A DNA stretch of 6,660 nt from Actinomycetota bacterium (lineage in GTDB: Bacteria; Actinomycetota; CADDZG01; JAHWKV01): the NCBI GenBank assembly GCA_019347725.1, contig JAHWKV010000054.1, forward strand, positions 1-6,660, given 5' to 3'. The position numbers and the translations under genes were made by a program. Below the pieces are notes generated by a model. The model saw only the letters and a program-made list of their open reading frames with translations. It had not been told where the DNA came from and searched no databases. Of this stretch, positions 1 through 5,528 are shown in pieces. Numbering within the stretch: position 1 is the stretch's first letter; each line of letters opens with the position of its first letter.

Positions 1-419
1 TGGCGGTGGGCGCCACCCTGCGCTTCACCTCGTTGGGCAAGCAGATGCGCGCCCTGTCGGACAACTTCGAGCTGGCCGAGGTGGCGGGCATCAACACCGA
101 CCGCGTCGTGCTGGCCACGTGGATCTTCGCCGCCGGACTGGCCGGCCTGGCCGGGGTGCTCTACACCGCGGCCATCGGCAACATGACCCCCAACCTGGGC
201 TTCTTCCTGCTGCTCAGCCTGTTCGCGGCGGTGATCCTCGGGGGCATCGGCAACGCCTATGGCGCGCTGGCCGGCGGCGTGCTGCTCGGTCTCACGCAGG
301 AGTGGTCGACGCTGCTGATCGACGCGCGCTGGAAGCTGGCGGTCGGCTTCGCCGTGCTCATCCTCGCCCTCGTGGTGCGGCCGCAGGGGCTGTTCGGGCG
401 CAAGGAGCGGGCCCTGTGA
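1..419 (+). CDS. livH: Branched-chain amino acid ABC transporter permease, LivH type (5' end outside window)
   Basis: This is the C-terminal part (about 138 residues) of an inner-membrane permease of the LivH family, which with LivM, LivG, LivF and a binding protein imports leucine, isoleucine and valine or related solutes. The reading frame is open from position 3, so the true start lies upstream of the window. Near the left edge is the cytoplasmic loop GKQMRALSDNFELAEVAGI, matching the conserved segment of these permeases that contacts the ATPase. It is followed by three hydrophobic stretches, including a GGIGNAYGALAGG turn, and by the typical RPQGLFG ending. Its stop overlaps the GTG start of livM (GTGA), the usual livHM coupling. 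Third codon positions are G or C in 134 of 137 codons by my count, far above everything after position 484. The family call is firm; the substrate within this family is not. Confidence 0.9.
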   Translation, partial: AVGATLRFTSLGKQMRALSDNFELAEVAGINTDRVVLATWIFAAGLAGLAGVLYTAAIGNMTPNLGFFLLLSLFAAVILGGIGNAYGALAGGVLLGLTQEWSTLLIDARWKLAVGFAVLILALVVRPQGLFGRKERAL

Positions 420-487
420 GCCCACTGGCCGTCTCGCTGGAGGTCTTCGGGTCGATCGACTTCTGGATCTCGGTCGCGCTCGGGTGA
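416..487 (+). pseudogene. livM: livM remnant: first 23 codons of a branched-chain amino acid ABC permease, truncated
   Basis: The GTG at 416 overlaps the livH stop in a GTGA arrangement and opens a frame that reads VSPLAVSLEVFGSIDFWISVALG before a TGA at 485-487. The position directly after livH and the start of a hydrophobic helix after FW fit the N-terminus of LivM, the second permease subunit, which normally has about 300 residues. The frame ends where base composition changes and where a different transporter gene begins in mid-protein, so the rest of livM is missing. The stop codon itself may come from the foreign side of the join. Only one of the 23 codons ends in A or T, like livH. The assignment rests mainly on context and composition, because 23 residues carry little family signal. 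Confidence 0.6.
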
Positions 488-1737
488 TCCAGGGGTGCCT
501 GCTGGCGTTTGCGGCCGGATCGCTGGTCTCAGCAGTGGCCCCAGACTTGCCAACCTTGGTAGGTGGACGTTTTCTTCAAGGCGCGGCCGGCGGCGCCCTG
601 CTTCCGGTGACCTTTGCGGTCATAAGTGATCTCTGGGAAGCGAGGGACAGGCCCGTCCCCCTCGGGATAGTGGGAGCCGCCCAGGAGATGGGGAGCGTGG
701 TGGGGCCCCTCTACGGAGCATTCATAGCTACGCTCGCCGGTTGGCGCGGCATCTTTTGGATCAACCTGCCGCTGGCCGCACTGGCGATGGTTGCGGTGGG
801 CCGCACCTTACCCCGGGGACAGACACGTACCTTTGTACGCGTCGACGTAGGCGGGGGCCTGATACTCGCCGCTGCGCTCGGGATCATCATCGTAGGTCTG
901 TACAACCCCGATCCGCAGCAGGCGGTGCTGCCGCCTTGGGGCCCGGTTGCCCTCGGCGTCGGTGCGATGGGGCTTATCGGCTTCGTGCTCTGGGAGAAGC
1001 GCTCCACAGCGCGCTTGCTCGACCCCGAGGGTGTCCGCATGCGATCTTTCTCCGCGACCGCCGCGTGCAGCTTCCTGTCGGGGGCGTCCCTCATGGTGAC
1101 GTTGGTGGACGTCCCGCTGCTGGCGCAGACACTTCTCGGCGAGGACACCCTGGGAGGCGCCCTCATCCTCTCCCGGTTTCTGGCCGCCCTGGCGGTCGGC
1201 GCGGTCATGGGGGGCGTCGCCGCGCATCGCTTTCGCCACCGCTGGGTTGCCTCCACCGGCATGCTACTGGCCGCGGGAAGCTATCTGCTCATCGCTTGGT
1301 GGCCACAACAAATTGAGGCCGCCCGGCATACCCTGGGACCGGTATCGCTACCTCGCATGGATGTCGACCTTGCAATGGCCGGCCTTGGTTTAGGCCTTGT
1401 CATAGCCCCCCTGGCCTCTGCAGCGCTCAATTCGTCAGATCCCGATCAACACGGCGTAGCCTCGGCAGGGGTGGTCGTCGCTCGTATGATGGGAATGCTC
1501 ATCGGTATTGCCGCGCTTGGCGCGGCCGGCGTGCATCGCTTCCAAGAGTTGACGGCAGACCTGGCCCCTCCCTTGTCCTTCGGCCTGGACCAAGCAGCCT
1601 TCAATCAACAGCTAGCCGACTACGAAGCCGCCGTTCAGGCCGCCCTGCACGCCGAGTACGGCGAAATCTTTTCGATCACCGCCGCGGTATGCCTGGTTGC
1701 AGCGGCGACAGCGCTGGCGATAGATCGTCCCGACTAA
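484..1737 (+). CDS. MFS transporter, DHA2-like drug/proton antiporter, N-terminally truncated
   Basis: This encodes a multi-pass membrane exporter of the major facilitator superfamily, most like the DHA2 drug:H+ antiporters. The visible protein is 417 residues. It starts within what should be helix 3 (LLAFAAGSLVSAVAPDLPTL), then shows GRFLQGAAGGALLPVTFAVI (29-48), the antiporter motif C region GSVVGPLYGAF (70-80) and WRGIFWINLP (87-96). A long run of further helices follows, with DQHGVASAGVVVARMMG (321-337) late in the protein. Helices 1-2 and the loop motif A (a GxLaDrxGR-type sequence), roughly 70-80 residues, are missing. The GTG at 484 has no convincing ribosome binding site, and the frame upstream has no other start before a stop at 316. 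The protein is probably non-functional as it stands, or its 5' part was lost in assembly. The substrate cannot be told. Confidence 0.85.
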   Translation: MIQGCLLAFAAGSLVSAVAPDLPTLVGGRFLQGAAGGALLPVTFAVISDLWEARDRPVPLGIVGAAQEMGSVVGPLYGAFIATLAGWRGIFWINLPLAALAMVAVGRTLPRGQTRTFVRVDVGGGLILAAALGIIIVGLYNPDPQQAVLPPWGPVALGVGAMGLIGFVLWEKRSTARLLDPEGVRMRSFSATAACSFLSGASLMVTLVDVPLLAQTLLGEDTLGGALILSRFLAALAVGAVMGGVAAHRFRHRWVASTGMLLAAGSYLLIAWWPQQIEAARHTLGPVSLPRMDVDLAMAGLGLGLVIAPLASAALNSSDPDQHGVASAGVVVARMMGMLIGIAALGAAGVHRFQELTADLAPPLSFGLDQAAFNQQLADYEAAVQAALHAEYGEIFSITAAVCLVAAATALAIDRPD

Positions 1738-1739
1738 CC

Positions 1740-1758
1740 TGCCCTCAGACTTGAGGCA
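1740..1758. terminator. Possible bidirectional hairpin between convergent MFS and GNAT genes
   Basis: CCTCA (1743-1747) and TGAGG (1752-1756) are perfectly complementary around a GACT loop. The stem extends to seven pairs (TGC/GCA) if one C is bulged out. It sits in the very short gap between the stops of two convergent genes and covers the GNAT stop codon. There is no T-run on either side, so intrinsic termination is uncertain. Confidence 0.3.
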
Positions 1759-2407
1759 AGGACCCGTCGTCTGCAACCGCCTCTCCCGGCGGACGGGTCA
1801 TCCCGTAGTAACGGACGTCTTCGCCGATCACCACGCCGGCCGCGTCCACAGTGCGAAAGCCGAAACGCTCATAGTAGGGGACGTTATCGGGATCCGACGT
1901 ATGCAGATGGCAAGGTATACCCTCCGCGTCGGCCAGACGCAAAGGCGGCGTCAGCAATTGACTGCCGATACCCCGCCCCTGCAGCTCCGGGCGCACCCCG
2001 AGGGCCTCCAGGTACCAGCTGGGCCCGGGTTCATGAGCGCTTTCCAGCTCCGCTCCCGCCTGACTCAGCGCCGCCATGGCCCGCGGCGCCATCGCCGATA
2101 CCGCGGCCATCGCCGGGGCCATACGGGCTTTTCGCAAGCCAGACAACGGGAAGGTTCCCGGCGACATCCATAGGGCTACGCCGACCACCGCGTCGTCCAG
2201 CACAGCCATCAGCCCGTGAGCATACGTGGAAGCATCGCGCGCCGCGGCGCCCATAAAGCGGCTGAGGACGCGCCTGCGCACTTTGGGGTTGGGCATGAGA
2301 GACCGAAAGACGGGGTAATCGGCGTGGCTCGCAGCCAGCACTTTTCCTGCCTCCGCCGCCCTATCCTGCGGAAGCTTGTAAACGGTCACGCCGGACGATG
2401 AATTCAT
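1745..2407 (-). CDS. GNAT family N-acetyltransferase
   Basis: This is a cytoplasmic acetyltransferase of the GCN5-related family, which transfers acetyl from acetyl-CoA to an amine. Of its 220 residues, the C-terminal half holds the fold's signatures: WYLEALGVRPELQGRGIGSQLL (from 131), containing the acetyl-CoA pyrophosphate loop Q143-x-x-G146-x-G148, then HLHTSDPDNVPYYERFGF (167-184), the motif B region. The N-terminal half is divergent and has an Ala/Met-rich stretch (94-115) that probably forms acceptor-binding helices. The ATG at 2407 is preceded by AGGAAGG (2411-2417), supporting this start. The gene is divergent from the DksA-like gene and convergent with the MFS gene. I recognise the family but cannot assign a substrate; small-molecule detoxification or protein N-acetylation are both possible. 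Confidence 0.9.
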   Translation of the reverse strand: MNSSSGVTVYKLPQDRAAEAGKVLAASHADYPVFRSLMPNPKVRRRVLSRFMGAAARDASTYAHGLMAVLDDAVVGVALWMSPGTFPLSGLRKARMAPAMAAVSAMAPRAMAALSQAGAELESAHEPGPSWYLEALGVRPELQGRGIGSQLLTPPLRLADAEGIPCHLHTSDPDNVPYYERFGFRTVDAAGVVIGEDVRYYGMTRPPGEAVADDGSLPQV

Positions 2408-2423
2408 AAACCTTCCTACGCTA

Positions 2424-2468
2424 ATGTGCGCCGCTTAGTGCTGGATCTACTGCAACGTTGCGGCACAT
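2424..2468. repeat. Imperfect inverted repeat in the divergent GNAT/DksA-like intergenic region
   Basis: ATGTGCGCCGC (2424-2434) and GCGGCACAT (2460-2468) pair over nine bases with a two-base bulge. A separate perfect palindrome, GCAACGTTGC (2452-2461), overlaps the right arm. The structure lies just upstream of the GNAT ribosome binding site, so it could be an operator or a leader hairpin of that gene. No known regulator site is recognised. Confidence 0.3.
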
Positions 2469-2492
2469 ACCTAGAAGTTGCCCCGCTCGGAT

Positions 2493-2518
2493 GATTCGCC
2501 CACACCGGTATCGGGAAT
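2493..2518 (+). promoter_or_regulatory. Possible SigB-like promoter of the DksA-like gene
   Basis: GGGAAT (2513-2518) fits the GGGWAW -10 element of SigB-type general-stress sigma factors and lies 38 bases before the ATG at 2557. The -35 candidate GATTCG (2493-2498), 14 bases upstream, agrees with GTTTAA at only three of six positions. Two ACCGGT palindromes (2504-2509 and 2520-2525) flank the -10 and could be an operator pair. The call is speculative. Confidence 0.22.
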
Positions 2519-2556
2519 AACCGGTACGAGATCCATACAACGAAGGTGAGGCTACT

Positions 2557-2958
2557 ATGCAGCAGAATCAACACTCCAACGTGGACACCGAGACAGCGCG
2601 TCGGCTCCTGGAGCAAGAGCGAAAAGGGCTGGAAGAGATCCTTCATGCTCGCGAGCAAGAAGCACTGGAGGAAACCGAGCGGGAAAGCTTTCAGGATTTG
2701 TCAACCGCTGACCAGCATAATGCCGACCTCGGTAGCGAGACTTTCCAGAGAGAAAAAGCCGAGTCCATTCGCATCTCCATCGAGGGCCGTCTGGCCGATA
2801 TCGATGACGCCTACGACAAGCTCGATAAGGGCGAGTACGGGATCTGTGAGGTTTGCAGACGCCCTATATCGGAAGAACGCCTAAAAGCGAGGCCGGAGAC
2901 CCGCTACTGCGCCGAGGACGCTGCCCAGCTAACACGCAACGGCACCGGGTTGCCCTGA
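2557..2958 (+). CDS. DksA/TraR family zinc-finger protein with a CxxC...CxxD finger
   Basis: This is a 133-residue member of the DksA/TraR family, whose members enter the RNA polymerase secondary channel or act as general-stress factors. Residues about 11-90 are charged and helical, fitting the coiled-coil hairpin. They include DQHNADLGSETFQREK (52-67), matching the D-x-H-x-A-D-x(3)-E signature of the Gram-positive (YteA-like) branch. The finger reads GICEVCRRPISEERL, then RYCAED: C97-x2-C100-x17-C118, with Asp121 where classical DksA has the fourth Cys. YteA-type relatives, as I recall them, have His there. The ATG at 2557 follows a good Shine-Dalgarno (AAGGTGAGG, 2543-2551). The 3' end converges on the mini zinc-finger gene with a 19-base gap. 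Family membership is clear; whether it binds polymerase or responds to ppGpp is unknown, and I give no gene symbol. Confidence 0.9.
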   Translation: MQQNQHSNVDTETARRLLEQERKGLEEILHAREQEALEETERESFQDLSTADQHNADLGSETFQREKAESIRISIEGRLADIDDAYDKLDKGEYGICEVCRRPISEERLKARPETRYCAEDAAQLTRNGTGLP

Positions 2959-2977
2959 GACCTACCGCGTTTACCCG

Positions 2978-3241
2978 TTAACGCCGTCCCGATCCGCTCC
3001 GTAGCCCCGGGGGTGGAGCTCTGAGGCCGTAGGGAGCGTCCTGCGGTGCTTCTTTCGAATAAGAGGCTGCTGCCTTCTCCTTGCCCGGCCCGCCCCGGAC
3101 ATACTGCTCTTTGTTCATACGCTCGTCGAGGTCCTCCGGGCACAGATCAATCTTTTCACCCGACGGCTCGAAATGCTCCTTTAGCTTACGGATGGGGAAC
3201 TGACGACCGCAGTCGTGGCACGTAAAAGCACCCTCAGCCAT
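2978..3241 (-). CDS. Mini zinc-finger protein, downstream tandem copy (87 aa)
   Basis: This small acidic/basic protein has one Cys-rich finger and a disordered tail; no function is known to me. The finger reads FTCHDCGRQFPIRKLKEHF (6-24), followed by LCPEDLDERMN (33-43). C8, C11, H23 and C34 are the likely metal ligands. The C-x2-C-x3-F-x4-L-x2-H spacing resembles the first half of a C2H2 finger. The tail VRGGPGKEKAAASYS (48-62) plus APQDAPYG (65-72) is identical to that of the upstream paralogue. A longer frame reaches 3481, but I start at the ATG at 3241 because it aligns with the paralogue's MAE start and has AGAAAGG (3251-3257) nine bases upstream. The two copies share 52 of the first 72 residues without gaps by my count. 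A nucleic-acid-binding or protein-binding role is only inference. Confidence 0.8.
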   Translation of the reverse strand: MAEGAFTCHDCGRQFPIRKLKEHFEPSGEKIDLCPEDLDERMNKEQYVRGGPGKEKAAASYSKEAPQDAPYGLRAPPPGLRSGSGRR

Positions 3242-3268
3242 AAAACTCATCCTTTCTATGACGGTCTG

Positions 3269-3309
3269 CCAATGCCCGGCGAAGCATCGGAGCGGACGGC
3301 AGGCATTGG
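3269..3309. repeat. Perfect 8-bp inverted repeat between the two mini zinc-finger genes
   Basis: CCAATGCC (3269-3276) and GGCATTGG (3302-3309) are perfectly complementary with a 25-base GC-rich loop. The arm met first in transcription starts two bases after the stop of the upstream copy, and the structure ends before the ribosome binding site of the downstream copy. No T-run follows, so an intercistronic mRNA hairpin (stability or differential expression) or an operator fits better than a terminator. Confidence 0.55.
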
Positions 3310-3311
3310 AC

Positions 3312-3608
3312 TTACCTGACGGAGGGACGTGCGTTGTCCGGCGTCGGCCGACCCCCGGACAGCCCGTGCTCGCTTTCCGGAGGTGCCCTCTCCCCGTACG
3401 GCGCGTCTTGGGGGGCGTCTTCCGAATAGGAAGCCGCGGCCTTTTCTTTGCCGGGCCCGCCCCTGACCGACTCCTGTTCATTCATACGCTCGTCCAGATC
3501 TTCTGGACACAACTCGAGCCTTTCGCCGGCCTCGTCAAAGTGCTCCTTCATCTTCCTAACCGGGAAGGCCTGACCGCAATCGCTACAGACAAAAGTCTCC
3601 TCAGCCAT
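3312..3608 (-). CDS. Mini zinc-finger protein, upstream tandem copy (98 aa)
   Basis: This is the paralogue of the 87-residue protein just downstream. It begins MAEETFVCSDCGQAFPVRK, with C8-x2-C11, then H23 and C34 in LCPEDLDERMN, followed by the same low-complexity tail VRGGPGKEKAAASYS and APQDAPYG. Its last 20 or so residues (ESEHGLSGGRPTPDNARPSVR) are unlike the other copy and look disordered. The ATG at 3608 is preceded by AGAAAGGGG, the same type of ribosome binding site as the sister gene, six bases away. The two genes are 70 bases apart, run the same way and are probably co-transcribed. No signal peptide or membrane segment is present, so the protein should be cytoplasmic. I do not recognise a named family; a single zinc-binding knuckle is likely. 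Confidence 0.82.
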   Translation of the reverse strand: MAEETFVCSDCGQAFPVRKMKEHFDEAGERLELCPEDLDERMNEQESVRGGPGKEKAAASYSEDAPQDAPYGERAPPESEHGLSGGRPTPDNARPSVR

Positions 3609-3644
3609 GACTAACCCCTTTCTGTTTTGGCGTCGTCTTTAGGG

Positions 3645-3668
3645 TTTCCCGGTCCGAGCCAGGCTAAC
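3645..3668 (-). promoter_or_regulatory. Possible SigB-like promoter of the mini zinc-finger pair
   Basis: On the minus strand GTTAGC (3663-3668), a 12-base spacer and GGGAAA (3645-3650) resemble a SigB-type promoter (GTTTAA-N12-14-GGGWAW). The -10 matches fully and the -35 at three of six positions. The -10 lies 36 bases before the ATG at 3608, close to the 38 bases seen for the DksA-like gene. The 77-base gap that separates this pair from the upstream operon leaves room for a promoter. The evidence is weak. Confidence 0.22.
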
Positions 3669-3685
3669 CACGGGGCAAGAGGAGA

Positions 3686-3787
3686 TCACATCTTGCTCAT
3701 GTTCAGGTATCGCTTCATTCCGGGTATCTCTTTTTTAACCATCCCGGCTATGACGCCTAGTACCAGCAGCTTCATCAGACCTCTCAT
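3686..3787 (-). CDS. DUF6893-like 33-residue membrane microprotein of the hydrogenase-associated operon
   Basis: This short frame encodes 33 residues: MRGLMKLLVLGVIAGMV, then KKEIPGMKRYLNMSKM. The hydrophobic stretch of about 13 residues near the N-terminus could insert in the membrane. The basic second half with I-P-x-x-K-R-Y-L and a terminal Met matches my recollection of DUF6893 small proteins (hydrophobic segment, then P-D/G-x-x-R-Y-L-x-x-x-x-M). The ATG at 3787 has GAGGGG upstream (to 3800) at good spacing, and it begins 24 bases after the stop of the 331-residue gene in the same direction. Such a gene is below most length cut-offs and easily missed. Its function is unknown; an adaptor or small subunit of a membrane-associated complex is a guess. 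The coding call is supported by the ribosome binding site, position and family resemblance. Confidence 0.72.
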   Translation of the reverse strand: MRGLMKLLVLGVIAGMVKKEIPGMKRYLNMSKM

Positions 3788-3811
3788 GCCTACACCCCTC
3801 TCGTCGGTTGA

Positions 3812-4807
3812 TTATGCCCCCCTCATCACTCCATGCAGCTTCATCAAGTCGGAGTAAGACAGTGAGCGAGCCCTCTCGAGAATCTCCGCGGTCTTCGGAT
3901 CCGTAGCTTCCATCTCCCGCTTCTCCTCATCGGTGAGGCTAAGCGTGTTGAGGATCAGCAACTCATCGATCTCGCCCCCGTCAAACATGTCCCCAGGGCT
4001 CTCTGGCGCCACATCGGGGTAGTCGGACATGATGATCGGTGAGGAGAGGATGGCCGAACGGTCCGGTGGATCGCCCACCAACACAGGCCAGGTACCTACG
4101 TTCTTCGAGTCCTCTGCTGCCCTCCTAAGTTCCTCCGGGGGGTCGGCCAAGGAGACAAAGGCTCCTTGGGCGGCCTTGAGAATGGTGTGGGTAGAGACCA
4201 TGGTTCGCCGGACCGCCTCATCTCTCGACAGGCCCGGCCAGCGGGTGGTGTTGGAAATAGAGACCGTTATGCGGTGTACCTTGCCCTCCAGGTGCTCGGC
4301 CGACATGTCCACGCGTCCCTCAATGGAATCCCAGCTGCGAATCAGGGCTCCGGATGGATTATCCTCTCCCGGCTCGAACAGCCACTCCACCTGCTCGTCG
4401 GCGGGATAATTAACGGGGATGCTGCAACCGGCGATCAGCGCCTTGACTGTAATCGGCCGAGGCTCGATCTGCCGCTCGACGGACTCATCCCAGCTTAGGT
4501 AACTCCTGCCTGCCACCGCGAGCTGGTCTACCGGCTCGAGCTCACCGTCTTGCAGCTGCGCCACCTGCCGCTTCACAACGTGCAAAAATTTTACTTTAAT
4601 GTCGATTCGCGCATCTTGTTCCGTTTCGATAAGGCACTGTGTCTGCATCCTGGCAATGTCGGTCCCTCCGCTGGCTGCGCTGTACGCAGCGGGGTAAACG
4701 CCGCCAAAGGTCCACCTCTGACGGTTCTTCACCGCAGATCGACGGTACGGCCATAACACATACCCCTCGTAAAGGGTCGCCTGGGCAATACGGTCAAGCG
4801 CGTCCAT
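3812..4807 (-). CDS. Conserved 331-aa protein of the hydrogenase-associated operon, function unknown
   Basis: This is a cytoplasmic protein with no signal peptide or membrane helix. Conserved-looking blocks are LYEGYVLWPYRRSAVKNRQ (12-30) followed by RWTFGGVYP, STHTILKAAQGAFVSL (205-220), NVGTWPVLVG (236-245), LSSPIIMSDYPDVAPESPGD (254-273), DGGEIDELL (276-284) and LTDEEKREM (291-299). I associate these blocks with a family found beside NifU-like, DUF5947 and DUF6084 genes in actinobacterial hydrogenase clusters, but I know no activity. A start at 4933 would give 373 residues. I prefer the ATG at 4807 because it has GGAG just upstream, overlaps the DUF6084 gene by only 14 bases and starts the conserved part (MDALDRIAQATLYEGY), whereas the extra 42 residues are low in conserved character. 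Probable roles are enzyme maturation or assembly; this is inference. Confidence 0.8.
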   Translation of the reverse strand: MDALDRIAQATLYEGYVLWPYRRSAVKNRQRWTFGGVYPAAYSAASGGTDIARMQTQCLIETEQDARIDIKVKFLHVVKRQVAQLQDGELEPVDQLAVAGRSYLSWDESVERQIEPRPITVKALIAGCSIPVNYPADEQVEWLFEPGEDNPSGALIRSWDSIEGRVDMSAEHLEGKVHRITVSISNTTRWPGLSRDEAVRRTMVSTHTILKAAQGAFVSLADPPEELRRAAEDSKNVGTWPVLVGDPPDRSAILSSPIIMSDYPDVAPESPGDMFDGGEIDELLILNTLSLTDEEKREMEATDPKTAEILERARSLSYSDLMKLHGVMRGA

Positions 4808-5528
4808 CTTCTCCAGCCTCTCGTTCGTCTTCGACCGAGTGAGCGTTAGCCTCAGCCACGTCCAATAGCTCCTCCAGCGTCCGGTCCCAGGTGAGCAGCG
4901 CACGCTTCGAGCGATACGACCACAACCTGTCAAACACGTCGCGTTCGAGCCTCAGCCACGAAGTGCCCGGGAAGTATCGATCCATCAGATCGTGCCAAAC
5001 CTGAGCCGGCAAGGAGTAAGACGCCTCCTTCTCCCACGGGATCTGCACAATCTGAATGCCGGCGGCGCTCTCGTAAAAGACGGAGCCGCTGAACAACAGA
5101 TCCAAGGGGATGTTTCCCTCCCTGAGGGCGGCCAGATACTTCGATGCAGTGACGTTCAGGTCGTAGGTACAGGCAACGTGTATCTCCGCCACTGTCTCTT
5201 GCTGGAACCCGGGCACGTTGACGGACGTGTCGGTCCAAGGGAAGCTCCGCACATTCCGACCCCACGACTCAGAGCTGCCGAACAGCTCGCTCAGCCTCTG
5301 CTTGGTCTCCGTGTCGTAGGGCCTGCGGGGCGCGGCTATGCGTACCTGGGTTCTAAGCTGCAGCGACCGGACCGGTATGCCGGCGGCTACGGAGATTCGC
5401 AGCACGAAGGCCAGCGTCGGCGCCGCCGCAAACTCCACCGGCTTGACGTCGAGAACCTCGAAACCGAGATCTGGACGCGCGGAGCCGTGAGCGTCCTTTG
5501 CCTGGACCGTGCCGGAATGGGAACTCAA
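4794..5528 (-). CDS. DUF6084 family protein
   Basis: This 244-residue protein is recognisable as DUF6084. Its blocks are PDLGFEVLDVKPVEFAAAPT (19-38), a basic strand region LRTQVRIAAPRRPYD (58-72), ELFGSSESWGRNVRSFPWTD (81-100), VNVPGF (103-108), ACTYDLNVTASKYLAALREG (119-138), IPLDLLFSGSVFY (140-152), WEKEASYSLP (165-174), DRYFPGTSWLRL (183-194) and a C-terminal helical segment TWDRTLEELL (213-222). It has no membrane helix and no obvious catalytic motif. The start is TTG at 5528, in a TTGA overlap with the stop of the preceding 69-codon gene, with no separate Shine-Dalgarno, so translation is probably coupled. The end overlaps the next gene by 14 bases. The acidic tail (SVEDEREAGEDGRA) looks disordered. 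Function is unknown; co-occurrence with [NiFe]-hydrogenase genes is from memory. Confidence 0.85.
   Translation of the reverse strand: MSSHSGTVQAKDAHGSARPDLGFEVLDVKPVEFAAAPTLAFVLRISVAAGIPVRSLQLRTQVRIAAPRRPYDTETKQRLSELFGSSESWGRNVRSFPWTDTSVNVPGFQQETVAEIHVACTYDLNVTASKYLAALREGNIPLDLLFSGSVFYESAAGIQIVQIPWEKEASYSLPAQVWHDLMDRYFPGTSWLRLERDVFDRLWSYRSKRALLTWDRTLEELLDVAEANAHSVEDEREAGEDGRA

Noticed and set aside
470..500. Insertion sequence or attachment site at the livM/MFS join
   Set aside because: No transposase, terminal inverted repeats, target duplication or tRNA end is visible near the join.
711..1316. Open frames on both strands inside the MFS gene
   Set aside because: High-GC shadow frames with Arg/Pro/Ala-rich composition and no family resemblance, fully inside a clear membrane-protein gene.
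2504..2525. Pair of ACCGGT hexamers as a defined operator
   Set aside because: Each is a six-base palindrome that can arise by chance at this GC content; no regulator is recognised. Kept only as a remark on the candidate promoter.
2967..2984. GCGTT...AACGC inverted repeat between the convergent DksA-like and mini zinc-finger genes as a terminator
   Set aside because: Only five pairs with an eight-base loop and no T-run, and it overlaps the stop codon of the minus-strand gene. Too weak to annotate.
2978..3481. Longer 167-residue version of the downstream mini zinc-finger protein
   Set aside because: The extension runs over the upstream paralogue in another frame and through the intergenic inverted repeat. 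The ATG at 3241 matches the paralogue's start.
3812..4933. Longer 373-residue version of the conserved unknown protein starting at 4933
   Set aside because: The extra 42 residues overlap the DUF6084 gene by 140 bases and look like out-of-frame sequence. The ATG at 4807 has a ribosome binding site and begins the conserved part.
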